DNA from: Hyphomonas sp.
GTDB lineage: Bacteria; Pseudomonadota; Alphaproteobacteria; Caulobacterales; Hyphomonadaceae
NCBI GenBank assembly: GCA_020638455.1
Contig: JACKIK010000001.1
Span: 992,001 to 1,056,000 of the forward strand
Length of the DNA: 64,000 nucleotides
Direction of reading: 5' to 3'
Position 1 is the first letter of the stretch; the number at the start of each line of letters is the position of its first letter. Positions 24,043-31,871 of the stretch are shown here, piece after piece. The notes beneath the pieces were generated by a model. It was given only the letters and a program-made list of their open reading frames with translations. It ran no database searches and was not told the DNA's origin. The translations under genes were made by a program, and so were the position numbers.

Positions 24043-24594
24043 TCAGCGCGCCTTGTGCCACACCATCAGCGGATCGAAGGCCCCGGTTTCGGCCGCCTTC
24101 TGCAGCTGCGCGATCTGTTCCGACACCGGATTGGCGGACCCGCCCTGCGTCTGCGGCCCGTACAGCGCCTGATCGAGGCGGCAGATCTGTTCGAACAGGG
24201 CTTCGGACTTCGCCACCAGGTCCAGGAAGCGCACAGGCAGGCCCCTGCCCTCCTGCGCGCGCGTATCCAGCGGCGGCTCGTCCCTCCGTATGCGGTACTT
24301 CGCGGCCGCTGCGTCGTCGCGCTCCATCTCGCCGTCGCGCACGGCTTTCTGCATGACCAGCCAGCTCGCCGCCTGCATCAGGCGCGTTGTCAGCTCCATG
24401 CTCCATGCCGCATAGGTCAGGCCCGGCTCGCGGTCGAGCGACTTGGCATGATCACGCCCCGGCCCGTCCAGATAGGACGCAGTTTCCTCCACCAGCGCCA
24501 TGCCGCGTGAGAACACGGTGTCGAACAGCTTCCCGCCGGTGAAGGCATCCGCCGTCTGGCCCGTGTAGCCGTCCGATTTCTTTGCTGCCATCAC
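24043..24594 (-). CDS. rcdA: Regulator of CtrA degradation, RcdA (DUF1465) family
   Basis: The 183-residue protein fits the DUF1465 family, of which Caulobacter RcdA is the known member; RcdA is an adaptor that helps bring substrates such as CtrA to the ClpXP protease during the cell cycle. The diagnostic stretch is LFDTVFSRGMALVEETASYLDGPGR at about residues 23-47, then AWSMELTTRLMQAASWLVMQKAV, a helix pair, and a flexible acidic/Gln-rich C-terminus. The CtrA-type box in the origin (34881-34895) makes such a function sensible here. Neighbouring DUF1192 and DUF1013 genes strengthen the call. Confidence 0.8.
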   Translation of the reverse strand: MMAAKKSDGYTGQTADAFTGGKLFDTVFSRGMALVEETASYLDGPGRDHAKSLDREPGLTYAAWSMELTTRLMQAASWLVMQKAVRDGEMERDDAAAAKYRIRRDEPPLDTRAQEGRGLPVRFLDLVAKSEALFEQICRLDQALYGPQTQGGSANPVSEQIAQLQKAAETGAFDPLMVWHKAR

Positions 24595-24653
24595 CCCGTC
24601 CCCGATACGCCGGACATCAGCTCCACCTTACCCGCCAGCCCCTTTCCGGGGAC

Positions 24654-24839
24654 TTAATCGCCGCCACCGAACAGCGCTTCCGCTGCCGATTTCTGCGCGC
24701 GCTTTTTCGCAATCGCCGCTTCACAGGCCGCGATGCCTTCCTTCAGCACCGCGATCCGCTCCTCGAGCTCGTCCACCGACATCTGCTCCAGCGTCTGCGG
24801 CGTGTTCACGAGGATCGGCTCTTCGTCCTGAATGGCCAT
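24654..24839 (-). CDS. DUF1192 family small protein
   Basis: The 61-residue protein matches the DUF1192 family of short alphaproteobacterial coiled proteins: LEQMSVDELEERIAVLKEGI then AAIAKKRAQKSAAEALFG. It is probably one or two amphipathic helices. Function unknown. The ATG at 24839 with GGAGG upstream is preferred to one 16 codons earlier. It lies 59 bases upstream of rcdA on the same strand and may share its transcript. Confidence 0.82.
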   Translation of the reverse strand: MAIQDEEPILVNTPQTLEQMSVDELEERIAVLKEGIAACEAAIAKKRAQKSAAEALFGGGD

Positions 24840-24919
24840 CGTCGCCTCCAAAGTCTGCGCGGGGTTCATCAAAGCAGAAAGGCGCACTACATGCGACTCT
24901 GGAATCGCGGGAGGCAGCC

Positions 24920-25894
24920 ATGAGCGAGACGATGAAAGCGGTCGAAGTCCAGGACGGAGGCCCCCTGCATCTGGCCGATATGGCCAGGCCGGAACCGGCT
25001 CCCAACGAGATCCTGGTGAAAACGGCCTTCTCCGGCCTGAACCGGGCCGATCTCGTCCAGCGTGCGGGCGCCTATCCGCCGCCGCCCGGTGCCTCGCCCA
25101 TTCTCGGTCTCGAAGTTTCCGGCACGGTCGAGGCCGTCGGCAACGCCGTCACGCGCTGGAAGCCGGGTGACCGGGTCTGCTGCCTGCTCGCCGGCGGCGG
25201 CTATGCCGAATATGTCACCGTTGACGAAGGCTCGGCCTTCCCCGTGCCCGACGGCCTCAGTCTCGACCAGGCTGCCTGCCTGCCCGAAGCCATGATGACC
25301 GTCTGGGCCAATGTCTTCGACCGGGTGCACCTCAAGGCCGGCGAGAACTTCCTCTGCCATGGCGGCACCAGCGGCATCGGCGTGATGGCCATCCAGATGG
25401 CGCGCGTTGCGGGCGCCGCGAAAATCTTCGCCACCGCCGGGACCGGCGAGAAATGCCAGATCGCGTCCAGCCTCGGCGCCACGCGCGCCATTGACTACAA
25501 GACCGAGGATTTTGCCGAAGTCGTCCGCGCCGAGGGCGGCGCCGATGTCATCCTCGACATGGTGGGCGGCGATTACATCCAGAAGAACATCTCCGCAGCC
25601 AATCCGGATGGGCGGATCATCAACATCGCCTACCAGAACGGCTTCCAGGCGACGATCAACTTCGCGCCGGTCCTGATGAAACGGCTGACCCTCGCGGCGA
25701 CCACGCTGCGCGCCCGGCCCCTTCCGGAGAAGAAGCGCATCCGCGACGCCGTCGAGGCCGATTTCTGGCCGCACGTCGCCAATGGCGCCATCCTGCCGGT
25801 CCTGCACAAGGTCTTCCCCGCCGCAGAAGCCGAACAGGCCCACCAGCTGATGGCCTCCGGCACGCATATCGGGAAAATCCTCATTTCGTGGTGA
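24920..25894 (+). CDS. NAD(P)H-quinone oxidoreductase, zinc-free MDR family (PIG3 type)
   Basis: The 324-residue protein belongs to the medium-chain dehydrogenase/reductase group without zinc ligands. The catalytic-domain start MKAVEVQDGGPLHLADMARPEP, the NRADLVQRAGAYPPPPGASPILGLEVSG stretch and the nucleotide loop GGTSGIGVMAIQMA (about 149-162) match PIG3-type quinone oxidoreductases. It reduces quinones or enones with NADPH. It is divergent from the DUF1192 gene with an 80 bp gap and is followed by the DUF1013 gene. Confidence 0.9.
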   Translation: MSETMKAVEVQDGGPLHLADMARPEPAPNEILVKTAFSGLNRADLVQRAGAYPPPPGASPILGLEVSGTVEAVGNAVTRWKPGDRVCCLLAGGGYAEYVTVDEGSAFPVPDGLSLDQAACLPEAMMTVWANVFDRVHLKAGENFLCHGGTSGIGVMAIQMARVAGAAKIFATAGTGEKCQIASSLGATRAIDYKTEDFAEVVRAEGGADVILDMVGGDYIQKNISAANPDGRIINIAYQNGFQATINFAPVLMKRLTLAATTLRARPLPEKKRIRDAVEADFWPHVANGAILPVLHKVFPAAEAEQAHQLMASGTHIGKILISW

Positions 25895-26049
25895 AAACCG
25901 GGTCTTATGAGCCTTCAGGCTTTCCATTGCGGCCCGTCTGGCTTATATCACCCGCAAGGTTCAGCACGCGCCTGACCCTGTCCGCCCGGCACGTCGTGCC
26001 GGGCGGCTGCATTTCAGGCGGCGACCAAAACAAGATCAGGGAGACCCCG

Positions 26050-26724
26050 ATGTCCGAAGTCCTCATGCCCAAGGCGACCGCCGTCTGGCTGCTCGATAAT
26101 ACCAGCCTCACCTTCGCGCAGATCGCCGAATTCTGCGGCCTGCACCATCTCGAAGTGAAGGGCATCGCCGACGGCGACGTGGCCGAGAACATGCGCGGCG
26201 TCGACCCGATTGCCGGTGGCATCCTCTCGCGCGAGGAAATCGAGCGCGGCGAGAGCGACGAATCCTACAAGCTGAAAGTGGCCGAATCGAAAATCGCTCA
26301 CATCCCGCAGCCGAAACGCAAGGGCAGCCGCTACACGCCGGTGATCCGCCGCCAGGACAAGCCGGATGCCGTCGCCTGGTTCATCCGCAACCACCCGGAA
26401 GTCTCCGATGCGCAGATCTCCAAGCTGATCGGCACCACCAAGTCGACGATCAACAATGTCCGCGACAAGAGCCACTGGAACTCCGGCAACATCCGCCCGG
26501 TGGATCCGGTCTCGCTCGGCCTTTGCAGCCAGATCGAACTTGACGAAGTTATCGCGAAATCGGCCGAGAAGCGCCGCCGGATGGAAGCTGAAAAAGCGAA
26601 GACCATGGAAGGCCCCGGCCTCGCCCCGGCACAGGATGATGCCAGTGCCTATGACACCTCCGAGGATGACGGAGGAGACAACCGGGACCTGTCGGCCGAC
26701 GACATCTTCAAGAACTTCAACTGA
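26050..26724 (+). CDS. DUF1013 (TrcR-type) transcriptional regulator
   Basis: The 224-residue protein is a clear member of the DUF1013 family, conserved through alphaproteobacteria and described as a cell-cycle-linked transcriptional regulator (TrcR). It opens MPKATAVWLLDNTSLTFAQIAEFCGLHHLEVKGIADGDVA (residues about 6-45), contains a second helix-turn-helix-like segment, SDAQISKLIGTTKSTINNVRDK at about 118-139, and ends in an acidic tail. The start at 26050 follows AGGGAGA; the open frame upstream adds 54 unrelated residues. A strong terminator follows. Confidence 0.85.
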   Translation: MSEVLMPKATAVWLLDNTSLTFAQIAEFCGLHHLEVKGIADGDVAENMRGVDPIAGGILSREEIERGESDESYKLKVAESKIAHIPQPKRKGSRYTPVIRRQDKPDAVAWFIRNHPEVSDAQISKLIGTTKSTINNVRDKSHWNSGNIRPVDPVSLGLCSQIELDEVIAKSAEKRRRMEAEKAKTMEGPGLAPAQDDASAYDTSEDDGGDNRDLSADDIFKNFN

Positions 26725-26725
26725 C

Positions 26726-26760
26726 AAGAAAGCCGGCCCCCACGCCGGCTTTCTTCTTTT
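26726..26760 (+). terminator. Intrinsic terminator after the DUF1013 gene
   Basis: AAGAAAGCCGGC (26726-26737) and GCCGGCTTTCTT (26744-26755) form a perfect 12-bp stem around a 6-base loop, followed by CTTTT. It begins two bases after the stop codon. Confidence 0.92.
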
Positions 26761-26788
26761 CTGGCCGCAGCAGAATGGAGCCCTCAGG

Positions 26789-27448
26789 ATGAAGCCCCTC
26801 GCCCTCCTCCTCGGAGCCGCCCTTCTGTTCGCATCGGCTGCCCGCGCGGAGGACCCCGCTCCGGTGACGCCGCTCTCCGACACGCTGCGTTTCCTCGGCC
26901 TTGTGATGCAGGACGGGTCCATCTCGCCCGACGAGAAGGAGGAAATCGTAGAGTTCAACGCGGCCACGGGCCCGATGTCGTTCGATTTCGGCGGCAAGGC
27001 CGAAACCTTCCTGGCCCCGGATGATGAGAGCAAGGCGCTGCTCGGCTTTTTCGTTTCGCCGGTCAATCTCAACGATCTCTGGCTGATCGATACCGACAGG
27101 ATGCGCCTCTTCGTCCGCATTGCCGAAGTCGGCACAACGACGCGGGAGCGGCTGACCAATTTTGCGGCGAGCAAGTTCAACGAGGTCGTCGAGTACAGCA
27201 ACATCAGCAATGGCTATGGCCCCATCCGGGACAAGCTGGTCGATTATCTGAACGTCTACAAACCGCTCGAAGACCCGGACAACAACATGGCCCGCCGCAT
27301 CGGCTATGACGCCATGGTCATGGTGGACAAATACCATAACGATCAGGTGCCGGACTTCATCTACGACTGGCTGATCCCGTACGAATATCTCGACGCGTCA
27401 AACCCCGAGAATGACAACGGGGAAGGATCCGCTCCGGACGCGCAATAA
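26789..27448 (+). CDS. Conserved exported protein of unknown function
   Basis: I do not recognise the family. The 219-residue product has a cleavable signal peptide (LLLGAALLFASAARA, cleavage about residue 20) and is likely periplasmic. The rest is soluble and rich in aromatic and acidic residues (DSISPDEKEE-like start, LVDYLNVYKPLEDPDNNMARR, DFIYDWLIPYEYLDA). It starts 28 bases after the terminator of the previous gene, so it must have its own promoter in a very short space or rely on read-through. The start was chosen for the signal peptide; the frame is open upstream but overlaps the DUF1013 gene. Confidence 0.65.
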   Translation: MKPLALLLGAALLFASAARAEDPAPVTPLSDTLRFLGLVMQDGSISPDEKEEIVEFNAATGPMSFDFGGKAETFLAPDDESKALLGFFVSPVNLNDLWLIDTDRMRLFVRIAEVGTTTRERLTNFAASKFNEVVEYSNISNGYGPIRDKLVDYLNVYKPLEDPDNNMARRIGYDAMVMVDKYHNDQVPDFIYDWLIPYEYLDASNPENDNGEGSAPDAQ

Positions 27449-27513
27449 GCCGGCAGGCATTTCCCTTTTCCCGAATGCGGGGAAGCAGCACATCCCAATC
27501 CCCCCCTCCGCTC

Positions 27514-27533
27514 ACCCCGGCGTAAGCCGGGGT
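27514..27533. repeat. Short palindromic repeat with GTAA loop
   Basis: ACCCCGGC and GCCGGGGT form an 8-bp stem with a GTAA (GNRA) tetraloop. The flanks (CTC before, CCAGG after) resemble the CACCCCGGCG...CCGGGGTCCA element that is scattered in many high-GC alphaproteobacterial genomes. It lies in the 198 bp gap between two hypothetical genes. Confidence 0.6.
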
Positions 27534-27646
27534 CCAGGGCCACACGCTGAAATGCCTGCGATTTCCGGCTCCCGCCCTCCGCCGGAATGCGCGGAGAAGG
27601 AATCTCAATCCGACCGGTCTCCGCCCCCGCCCACACTGCCCGCACG

Positions 27647-28018
27647 ATGGAACCGAGCCTCAAACCCTATTTCGACCATGTCTGGCCACTCTTGTGGCCG
27701 TGGCTGGTATGGAACCTGATCCGCTTCGCCCGCTGGCACCTGCGGACGGGGCAGGACGCACTGCTGGCCGTCGACTGCTTCGGCAATATCCGGATCACCC
27801 GCCTCTGCGATGCGCCGCAGGCGGAGGATCATTACACCTATGAGGCGCCGAGGGTGACAAGCTGGGACCGGCTCGCGCCGGGCTTCGGCTTGCCCGCGGA
27901 AATGGGGTCGGACTTCCCTTCGGACCAGTCCGGTCTCCTCCGGACCTTTCCGGTCTTCATCCGGACCGTATCCGGCCTCTTCCCGGACCTCTCCCCACAA
28001 CCCCGCGCCCCACCGTAG
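27647..28018 (+). CDS. Hypothetical protein with repeat-derived C-terminal tail
   Basis: I do not recognise this 123-residue product. The first 70 residues are protein-like, with a hydrophobic segment WPLLWPWLVWNLIRFARWHL (about 13-32) that could be a membrane helix, followed by ALLAVDCFGNIRI. The last 35 residues (from about 90) are encoded by the TCCGGWCC array at 27919-27989 and look like chance read-through of the repeat. The start at 27647 is preferred over one 20 codons earlier, without strong support. The true end may have been altered by the array. Confidence 0.5.
   Translation: MEPSLKPYFDHVWPLLWPWLVWNLIRFARWHLRTGQDALLAVDCFGNIRITRLCDAPQAEDHYTYEAPRVTSWDRLAPGFGLPAEMGSDFPSDQSGLLRTFPVFIRTVSGLFPDLSPQPRAPP
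27919..27989. repeat. Second array of TCCGGWCC-like octamers, 10-11 bp apart
   Basis: Octamers related to TCCGGACC/TCCGGTCT start at 27919 (TTCGGACC), 27929, 27939, 27949, 27960, 27971 and 27982. The steps are 10, 10, 10, 11, 11 and 11 bp. The array has the same building block and near-helical pitch as the one at 506-589, more than 27 kb away, but here lies inside the 3' end of a small open reading frame. Confidence 0.75.
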
Positions 28019-28023
28019 CGACA

Positions 28024-28050
28024 ATCCTCCCCTGCGAAGCGGGGGAGGAT
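28024..28050. repeat. Palindromic element, possible REP-like repeat or terminator
   Basis: ATCCTCCCC (28024-28032) and GGGGAGGAT (28042-28050) are perfect inverted arms, and the centre TGCGAAGCG adds a few more pairs around a GAA loop. It lies 6 bases past the stop of the hypothetical gene, in the 82 bp convergent gap before smr. No T-run follows, so a dispersed repeat is more likely than a terminator. Confidence 0.55.
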
Positions 28051-28100
28051 GAAACCCCCAATCCATCCTATTTCACCGGACGGCACCCGCCGCTCCGGCC

Positions 28101-28631
28101 TCAGGTGCTGGATCGCAGGAAAACATACCAGGCGCCTGAACCGCCATGTCTCGGATGCGCTTCCGAATAGCCCGACACCAGCGTCCGGGCTGCCGGCATT
28201 TCCAGCCAGTGCAGGAAGTTCCGGCGCAGTACGCCCTCCCCTCCCTTCCCCTTGCCCGTGATCACCAGCACACAGCGCGCCCCTTCTGCCTGCTTGCGGG
28301 CGAGGAAATCCGGCAGGGCCTGACTGGCACTCGTCTGCGTGTGTCCATGCAGGTCGAACCGGGCGGCGAGCTCCAGCTTGCCACGCCGCACCTGGCGTTC
28401 ATTGCTGCGGTTCTGCGGTGCGGCTGGCAGTTTCAGGGCAGAGGGTTTCGGCGGCGCCGAATCGCCGGCAGCAGGCTTCGCCGGCGCCCGCCGTGTCACC
28501 GGCTCGCCGTGTTCCAGCGCCTCGATGAATTCCGACAGATCCTCTGCCTCCGGACCGATCGGCTTCACCGTCCGGGCAACCCGCGCCCAGGCGCGGGCCT
28601 CCTCCGGGGTCAGGCGGCGATGGCGGGTCAT
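28101..28631 (-). CDS. Smr-domain protein
   Basis: The 176-residue protein has a C-terminal Smr (small MutS-related) domain: RFDLHGHT about residue 93, then CVLVITGKGKGGEGVLRR about 119-136 and HGGSGAWYVFLR near the end. Stand-alone Smr proteins act as endonucleases, including at stalled ribosomes. The N-terminal 85 residues are charged then Ala/Pro-rich and probably flexible. It starts 9 bases after the mltA stop, so the two are one operon. Confidence 0.9.
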   Translation of the reverse strand: MTRHRRLTPEEARAWARVARTVKPIGPEAEDLSEFIEALEHGEPVTRRAPAKPAAGDSAPPKPSALKLPAAPQNRSNERQVRRGKLELAARFDLHGHTQTSASQALPDFLARKQAEGARCVLVITGKGKGGEGVLRRNFLHWLEMPAARTLVSGYSEAHPRHGGSGAWYVFLRSST

Positions 28632-28640
28632 GTTCGGTCC

Positions 28641-29864
28641 CTAGGGCGCGGCGGGTGCAAAGGGAAGGCTCGCATAGCCCTCCGCCCGCATCCGCTCGGC
28701 TACGGGGCGCGGCAGGAAGATCCACAGCCGGCCGGGCGAATTGGTTACACCCGCCCGCTTGCCCGCCTCCGGCCCGGTACCGAAGAAAATGTCTCCGCGC
28801 ACGGCGCCCTTGATCGCCCCGCCCGTATCCTGTGCGATCAGCAGGCCCTTCCAGTCTCCGCCAAGGCCCGGCGAACTCGTCTGGATGAACATCGGCACGC
28901 CCAGCGGGTGCAGGCTCGTGTCCACGGCCATCGAGCCCAGCGCAGTAAGCGGCACGCCCTGCGCTCCATCCGGGCCGAGCGCCGGATCGCCCTCCGGCAT
29001 CGCCTTGAAGAAGACAAAGCGCGGGTTCTGGTTCATCGCACGGCGTGTTTCGGCGGGCCCTGCCCGGTCCATCCAGGCGCGGATGCCCTGCATCGTCGCT
29101 TCGCCGCGGCTGATGCGCCCGGTCTGGATCAGCCAGTTGGCCGTCGACTTGAAAGCATGGCCGTTATTGGCGGCATAGACCGCCCGCATGGTCGAACCGT
29201 CCGGGAACACCAGCCGGCCCGAACCCTGGATCTGCAGGAAGAACACATCCGCCGGGTGCGCATAGGCAATCGCCCTCACGCCCGCATTGGTGATGTCGGC
29301 CCGTTCCGGATAGGGCCGCGTCCGGCCGCCGCGAAGCTGCTGCAACGGATGCTCGCCATTCGGGATCAGGTCCGCCGGCAGTGCCGGTACAGGCTCCGTG
29401 AAAGGCGGTGTCGGCGTGTATCGCGCTTCATAGGTCGGCTCGAAATAGCCGGTAAACCGGCTTTCGCCGTCTGGCGAGACGACTTCGATCGGCAGGAAAG
29501 TCTGCTCGAACAGGGCGCGGGCTTCGTCCTCGTTGCGGGCCGCGGAAATCGCGCCGCACGGCCCTGCCCAGTCGGCGACCTTGCCAGCCCAGGGTGCCGC
29601 TTTCGACACCGGCTCGTCCACGCTGCGGGTCGCGAATTTTCCGCACGAACGCCCGAACGCCTCGACTGCCGCGCCAAGCGGCACATCCGGCCAGTCCGGC
29701 AGGTCCGCGAAATCGGAGGGCGATTCCCAGCGCGGAAGCTGCGGCTTCGGCGGGACAGGTTGCGGCGCCGGCGCGACGGGCCTGTAAACCACAGGCGGAG
29801 ACGGTGCGCTCTGGCAGGCCGCAAGCACAAGGACTACAAGAATTGAGCGCGCACGCGACCACAT
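28641..29864 (-). CDS. mltA: Membrane-bound lytic murein transglycosylase A
   Basis: MltA cuts the glycan strands of peptidoglycan and leaves an anhydro end. The 407-residue protein begins with lipobox LAAC (about residues 14-17), then a Pro-rich linker. The MltA barrel region includes RFTGYFEPTYEARY (about 135-148) and FFLQIQGSGRLVF (about 208-220), and the C-terminal 3D domain has the catalytic aspartate in AQDTGGAIKGAVRGDIFFG. It should be anchored in the outer membrane. smr follows on the same transcript. Confidence 0.94.
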   Translation of the reverse strand: MWSRARSILVVLVLAACQSAPSPPVVYRPVAPAPQPVPPKPQLPRWESPSDFADLPDWPDVPLGAAVEAFGRSCGKFATRSVDEPVSKAAPWAGKVADWAGPCGAISAARNEDEARALFEQTFLPIEVVSPDGESRFTGYFEPTYEARYTPTPPFTEPVPALPADLIPNGEHPLQQLRGGRTRPYPERADITNAGVRAIAYAHPADVFFLQIQGSGRLVFPDGSTMRAVYAANNGHAFKSTANWLIQTGRISRGEATMQGIRAWMDRAGPAETRRAMNQNPRFVFFKAMPEGDPALGPDGAQGVPLTALGSMAVDTSLHPLGVPMFIQTSSPGLGGDWKGLLIAQDTGGAIKGAVRGDIFFGTGPEAGKRAGVTNSPGRLWIFLPRPVAERMRAEGYASLPFAPAAP

Positions 29865-29932
29865 GGGGGCTTTATGGCGTGCTTCCCGTCAGACTGTCAT
29901 CCCAAAGATGCGGCGCAAGCGGGATCCCGGCC

Positions 29933-30541
29933 CTAATTGGCCTCTTCGACATCATCGAGGATCCAGTTCGGGTCGGAACTGGAGACATCGCGCATGAAGG
30001 TCCAGATTTCACGCGCCGTCCGCACCATTTCCCCGTCGCCGAGTTCGGCGTCATAGCGCACGGCGACCCGGGCGGTTGTGCCCTCGAGGTCTGCACTCTC
30101 GATCTCTGCCTTCTTGATGCGCAGCAGCTCGAACGCCGGTTCGTTTTCGGCGCGCGCACTTATCGCCTTGTCCCAGGCCTCATAGACATCGTCGTCGAGC
30201 ATCGGGCGAAGCGCGCCCCGGTCGCCGCGGGCGAAGGCGGACACGATGATCTGGTACGCCGCCCGCGCGCCCTGCAGGAAAGAGGACGTATTGAAGCTCC
30301 GATCGGCATTGTAGATCTCTTCGAGTCCGGCGGCAGCCGGGCCGGTAAAGATCGGGCGATCGGGTTGGGGCAGGGTCAGTTCGTCGGGCTTCTTGCGGCT
30401 GGCGCTGTCTTCAGGCGCGGGCGCAGGAGTCGTCCGGCTGACCGGTCGATTGTTTTCGCCCTTGCCGAGCGCGATGTAGAGTCGCGACAGGACGAACAGC
30501 GCGAAGGCGGCGAGGATCACGACTTGGATCACAGGGTCCAT
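29933..30541 (-). CDS. Tim44/TimA-like protein
   Basis: The 202-residue protein has one N-terminal membrane helix (VIQVVILAAFALFVLSRLYIALG), a disordered linker, and a C-terminal Tim44-like domain beginning about residue 85 (FLQGARAAYQIIVSAFARGDRGALRPMLDDDVYEAW), ending with EIWTFMRDVSSSDPNWILDDVEEAN. Tim44 is a mitochondrial import factor; the bacterial relatives, such as Caulobacter TimA, sit at the inner membrane with unclear partners. It is divergent from secB by 134 bp, an arrangement that is common in alphaproteobacteria. Confidence 0.87.
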   Translation of the reverse strand: MDPVIQVVILAAFALFVLSRLYIALGKGENNRPVSRTTPAPAPEDSASRKKPDELTLPQPDRPIFTGPAAAGLEEIYNADRSFNTSSFLQGARAAYQIIVSAFARGDRGALRPMLDDDVYEAWDKAISARAENEPAFELLRIKKAEIESADLEGTTARVAVRYDAELGDGEMVRTAREIWTFMRDVSSSDPNWILDDVEEAN

Positions 30542-30675
30542 CAGAGCGGGCCTTGTTCTTGCATTTCAACCATGTTGACGCCCAAGATAGGGCCGAGCTG
30601 TCTGTAGTGCCAGTGATACATTGCGCTTCATGGGGCCGCATGCTAGGCGCGCGCCCGGTAGATTGGGAGGAAAAC

Positions 30676-31176
30676 ATGACGGATACGAGCGCCCCTCAGG
30701 CACCGAACCAAGCCGGAAACGGCGAGGCAATGCCGGGTCTTCGCGTGCTGGGCCAGTATATCAAGGACCTTTCATTCGAGAATCCGGGTCACGGCCCGGT
30801 CCAGTCACAGCCCAATATCGACCTTGGAATCGATGTCGGCGCCGCGCCGCATGCCGACGGCAACGGCCTGTTCGAAGTGTCGCTGAAGCTTTCGGCCAGG
30901 GCGATGGCCGAGTCGAACGTGCTTTTCATCACCGAACTCGACTATGCCGGCCTGTTCCAGCTGCAGAACGTCCAGCAGAACCAGCTCGAGCCGCTGCTGC
31001 TGATCGAATGCCCGCGCCTGCTTTTCCCGTTCGCGCGCCGCATCGTGGCCGAGATCACCCGCGAAGGCGGCTTCCCGCCGCTGCTGATCGATCCGGTGGA
31101 TTTCGTGCAGCTCTACCAGCAACAGGTCCGCCGCGCCCAGGAAGCGGCGGCTGGCGCTCCGGCCGGTCAGGCGTAG
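30676..31176 (+). CDS. secB: Protein-export chaperone SecB
   Basis: SecB holds precursor proteins unfolded and passes them to SecA. The 166-residue length is typical of alphaproteobacteria. Signature parts are LGQYIKDLSFENPG at about residues 26-39, LKLSARAM, and the closing RRIVAEITREGGFPPLLIDPVDFVQLYQQQV about 120-150. The start is placed at 30676 after GGGAGG. Its stop overlaps the stop of convergent dnaQ by ten bases. Confidence 0.95.
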   Translation: MTDTSAPQAPNQAGNGEAMPGLRVLGQYIKDLSFENPGHGPVQSQPNIDLGIDVGAAPHADGNGLFEVSLKLSARAMAESNVLFITELDYAGLFQLQNVQQNQLEPLLLIECPRLLFPFARRIVAEITREGGFPPLLIDPVDFVQLYQQQVRRAQEAAAGAPAGQA

Positions 31177-31871
31177 CGCTTCCACAGCGCTTCGGCGCCC
31201 AGCTTTTCCACAAAGGCATCGTGCGCCGCGCGCTCGAATTCCGTCAGGCTCGGATCGAGCGGCTCCGGCCGCTGCTGCGCAGCGTGATGGATTTCGATTT
31301 CCTCGACCTCCGTCACGGTCTCGAACGCAAAAGCCCGCGCCCGGCCACCCATCAGTTCGAGATAGACCCCAGCCAGAAGCTGGCTGTCGAGCAGGGCGCC
31401 GTGAAAGGTCCGGCTTTCGAGCGAGATATCGAACCGCTTGCACAGCGCATCGAGACTGGCCGGCGCGCCCGGGAATTTGCGCCGCGCCATGGCGGCGGTG
31501 TCGATCCAGCGATTCTCCGGCACCGGCGGTCGTCCGCAGCGGCCGAGTTCCATGTTGAGGAAGGCCCGGTCGAAGCCCGCATTGTGGGCAATGATGACTG
31601 AGTCTTCGAGGAAATCGAGAAAGGCATCGACCACTTCGGCCGATTCGAAGAAGGGCGCGTCTTTCAGGTGGTCGTCGGTCAACCCGGTGATCCGGATCGT
31701 ATCCGCGGAAACTTCCCGGCGCGGATTGATCAGCGTCCGGAACGTGCGCCCGGTCGGGATGTGGTTCAAGAGTTCGACGGCGCCGATTTCGATGATCCGG
31801 TCCCCGTCCTCGGGATTGAGGCCTGTGGTCTCGGTATCGAAAACGACTTCGCGGATCTGGTCCTGGCTCAT
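31167..31871 (-). CDS. dnaQ: DNA polymerase III epsilon subunit (3'-5' proofreading exonuclease)
   Basis: The 234-residue protein has the three exonuclease motifs: VVFDTETTGL at about 9-18 (Exo I), IIAHNAGFDRAFLNME (Exo II) about 94-109, and HGALLDSQLLA (Exo III) about 156-166. The C-terminal tail after about 180 should contact the alpha subunit. It is the last gene of the ppsR-maf-aroE-coaE-dnaQ series and overlaps coaE by four bases (ATGA). Confidence 0.94.
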   Translation of the reverse strand: MSQDQIREVVFDTETTGLNPEDGDRIIEIGAVELLNHIPTGRTFRTLINPRREVSADTIRITGLTDDHLKDAPFFESAEVVDAFLDFLEDSVIIAHNAGFDRAFLNMELGRCGRPPVPENRWIDTAAMARRKFPGAPASLDALCKRFDISLESRTFHGALLDSQLLAGVYLELMGGRARAFAFETVTEVEEIEIHHAAQQRPEPLDPSLTEFERAAHDAFVEKLGAEALWKRYA

